DNA of 64,000 nt from Rhodospirillales bacterium (GTDB taxonomy: Bacteria > Pseudomonadota > Alphaproteobacteria > Rhodospirillales > Casp-alpha2): assembly GCA_017644185.1 (NCBI GenBank), contig JAEPMA010000004.1:62001-126000 (forward strand), read 5' to 3'. A program made the translations under genes and the position numbers. Positions 63,141 through 64,000 of this stretch are shown here, piece after piece (the first letter of the stretch is position 1; each line of letters starts with the position of its first letter). The notes beneath the pieces were generated by a model. That model was not told the origin of the DNA and did no database searches. It worked only from the letters and a program-made list of their open reading frames with translations.

Positions 63141-64000
63141 ATGAAGAAGCAGTCACCAGAAACGGGTATCGAATTCGTCGAACGCTGGCAGCGTGAAACG
63201 GAGCGGCTCGCCAAAGAAGGCCTTTACTATCCCGAAGAAGAACATTCGTCATGCGGCGTCGGCATGGTGGCCGCCGTCGACGGCAAGCCGACCCGCCGCG
63301 TTGTCGAAGCCGCCATTGAGGCGTTGAAGAAGATCTGGCACCGCGGTGCCGTCGACGCTGACGGCAAGACCGGTGACGGCGCGGGCATCCACGTCCAGAT
63401 TCCGTGGGAGTTCGTTAAAGAGCACATCCGCCACACCGGCCACGAGCCCGCTGACGACAAGATTGCTGTCGGCATGGTGTTTCTCCCGAAAGCCGATTTG
63501 GGCGCTCAGGAAGTCTGCCGCTCCATCGTCGAAACCGAGATCTTGCGCGCCGGATACAGCATTTACGGCTGGCGCCAGGTGCCGATCAACGTCGAAGTCA
63601 TCGGCGAAAAAGCCAATGCGTCTCGCCCGGAGATCGAGCAGATCATGCTCGCGACCAGCCCGGATATCTCGTACGAGGATTTCGAGCGCGACTTGTATGT
63701 CGTGCGTCGGCGCATCGAACGCCGTGTCTTGGCCGAGCACATCAACGATTTCTATATCTGCTCGCTGAGCTGCCGTTCGGTCGTTTACAAGGGCATGTTC
63801 CTGGCCGAACAGCTGACGTCATTCTATCCCGACCTGCTGGATGATCGCTTTATCTCCAACTTTGCGATCTATCATCAGCGCTATTCGACCAACACCTTCC
63901 CGACCTGGCGTCTCGCGCAGCCGTTTCGCATGCTGGCGCATAACGGCGAGATCAATACCCTCACCGGCAACGTCAAGCTGATGAAGGCGCACGAGCCCAA
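63141..64000 (+). CDS. gltB: Glutamate synthase large subunit (partial, runs off right edge)
   Basis: The N-terminal 286 residues are present. After a propeptide of about 37 residues the mature N-terminal nucleophile is Cys38 in SSCGVGM, as in class II amidotransferases, and the segment AIYHQRYSTNTFPTW then LAHNGEINTLTGN completes the glutaminase site. It makes glutamate from glutamine and 2-oxoglutarate. An AGGGAGG site lies just before two nearby ATGs (63135 and 63141); spacing favours 63141. Confidence 0.95.
   Translation, partial: MKKQSPETGIEFVERWQRETERLAKEGLYYPEEEHSSCGVGMVAAVDGKPTRRVVEAAIEALKKIWHRGAVDADGKTGDGAGIHVQIPWEFVKEHIRHTGHEPADDKIAVGMVFLPKADLGAQEVCRSIVETEILRAGYSIYGWRQVPINVEVIGEKANASRPEIEQIMLATSPDISYEDFERDLYVVRRRIERRVLAEHINDFYICSLSCRSVVYKGMFLAEQLTSFYPDLLDDRFISNFAIYHQRYSTNTFPTWRLAQPFRMLAHNGEINTLTGNVKLMKAHEP

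Overview
This window looks like a chromosomal segment of a GC-rich alphaproteobacterium, most likely near the Rhodospirillales. The evidence is the rpmH-rnpA-yidD-yidC-engB-argB block, the dapD-dapE pair with truA, fmt and def close by, a cycM-type membrane cytochrome c beside kdsB and pheA, tandem DUF2336 proteins, a PAS_5 protein joined to dnaX, and a short 4.5S-type SRP RNA next to dnaX. Nearly all of it is dense core-genome coding sequence with small gaps. I saw no insertion sequence, prophage, CRISPR array or integrase.

Layout. 1-3.8 kb: a minus-strand catabolic cluster (CoA-transferase, citrate-synthase-like lyase, DHDPS-family lyase, DadA-like FAD oxidoreductase running off the edge). 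3.9-8.2 kb: amidotransferase, membrane-fused spermidine-synthase-like protein, cupin, MaoC protein, PPOX protein and tRNA-Arg(ACG). 8.4-14.7 kb: OmpA-like lipoprotein, gpt, bactofilin, lactonase-like hydrolase, SDR, panC-panB and a tiny single-helix protein. 14.8-20.2 kb: gamma-glutamyltransferase, then a TVP38 / FAD-disulfide oxidoreductase / histidine kinase cluster. 20.4-24.7 kb: ribosome and membrane biogenesis block with a clear promoter. 24.7-29.1 kb: an oppositely oriented signalling operon (GGDEF protein and two DUF2336 proteins) lying between argB and the HAD-dapD-dapE genes.

29.2-37.7 kb: lysine/DAP biosynthesis, truA, an unrecognised 348-residue protein, fmt-def and a CNT nucleoside transporter. 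37.7-42.8 kb: DUF4139 protein, rmuC, a long pentapeptide-repeat protein and a peroxiredoxin-like/2OG-oxygenase fusion. 42.8-47.1 kb: recR, ybaB, an exonuclease, PAS_5, dnaX and SRP RNA. 47.2-53.1 kb: Cupin_5, two small exported proteins, nudC, pheA, kdsB, cytochrome c and an IMPase-family phosphatase. 53.2-61.4 kb: yejABEF peptide importer, ghrA-like dehydrogenase, TauE/SafE permease and uppP. 61.6-64 kb: gltD and the start of gltB.

I did not find a clearly new multi-gene defence or mobile system. The items most worth a second look are three well-formed inverted repeats at promoters or ribosome sites (1717-1757, 6257-6278, 41738-41762), the left-edge catabolic cluster, the inserted DUF2336/GGDEF operon, the 33851-34897 orphan protein, and several enzymes lacking a usual catalytic residue.
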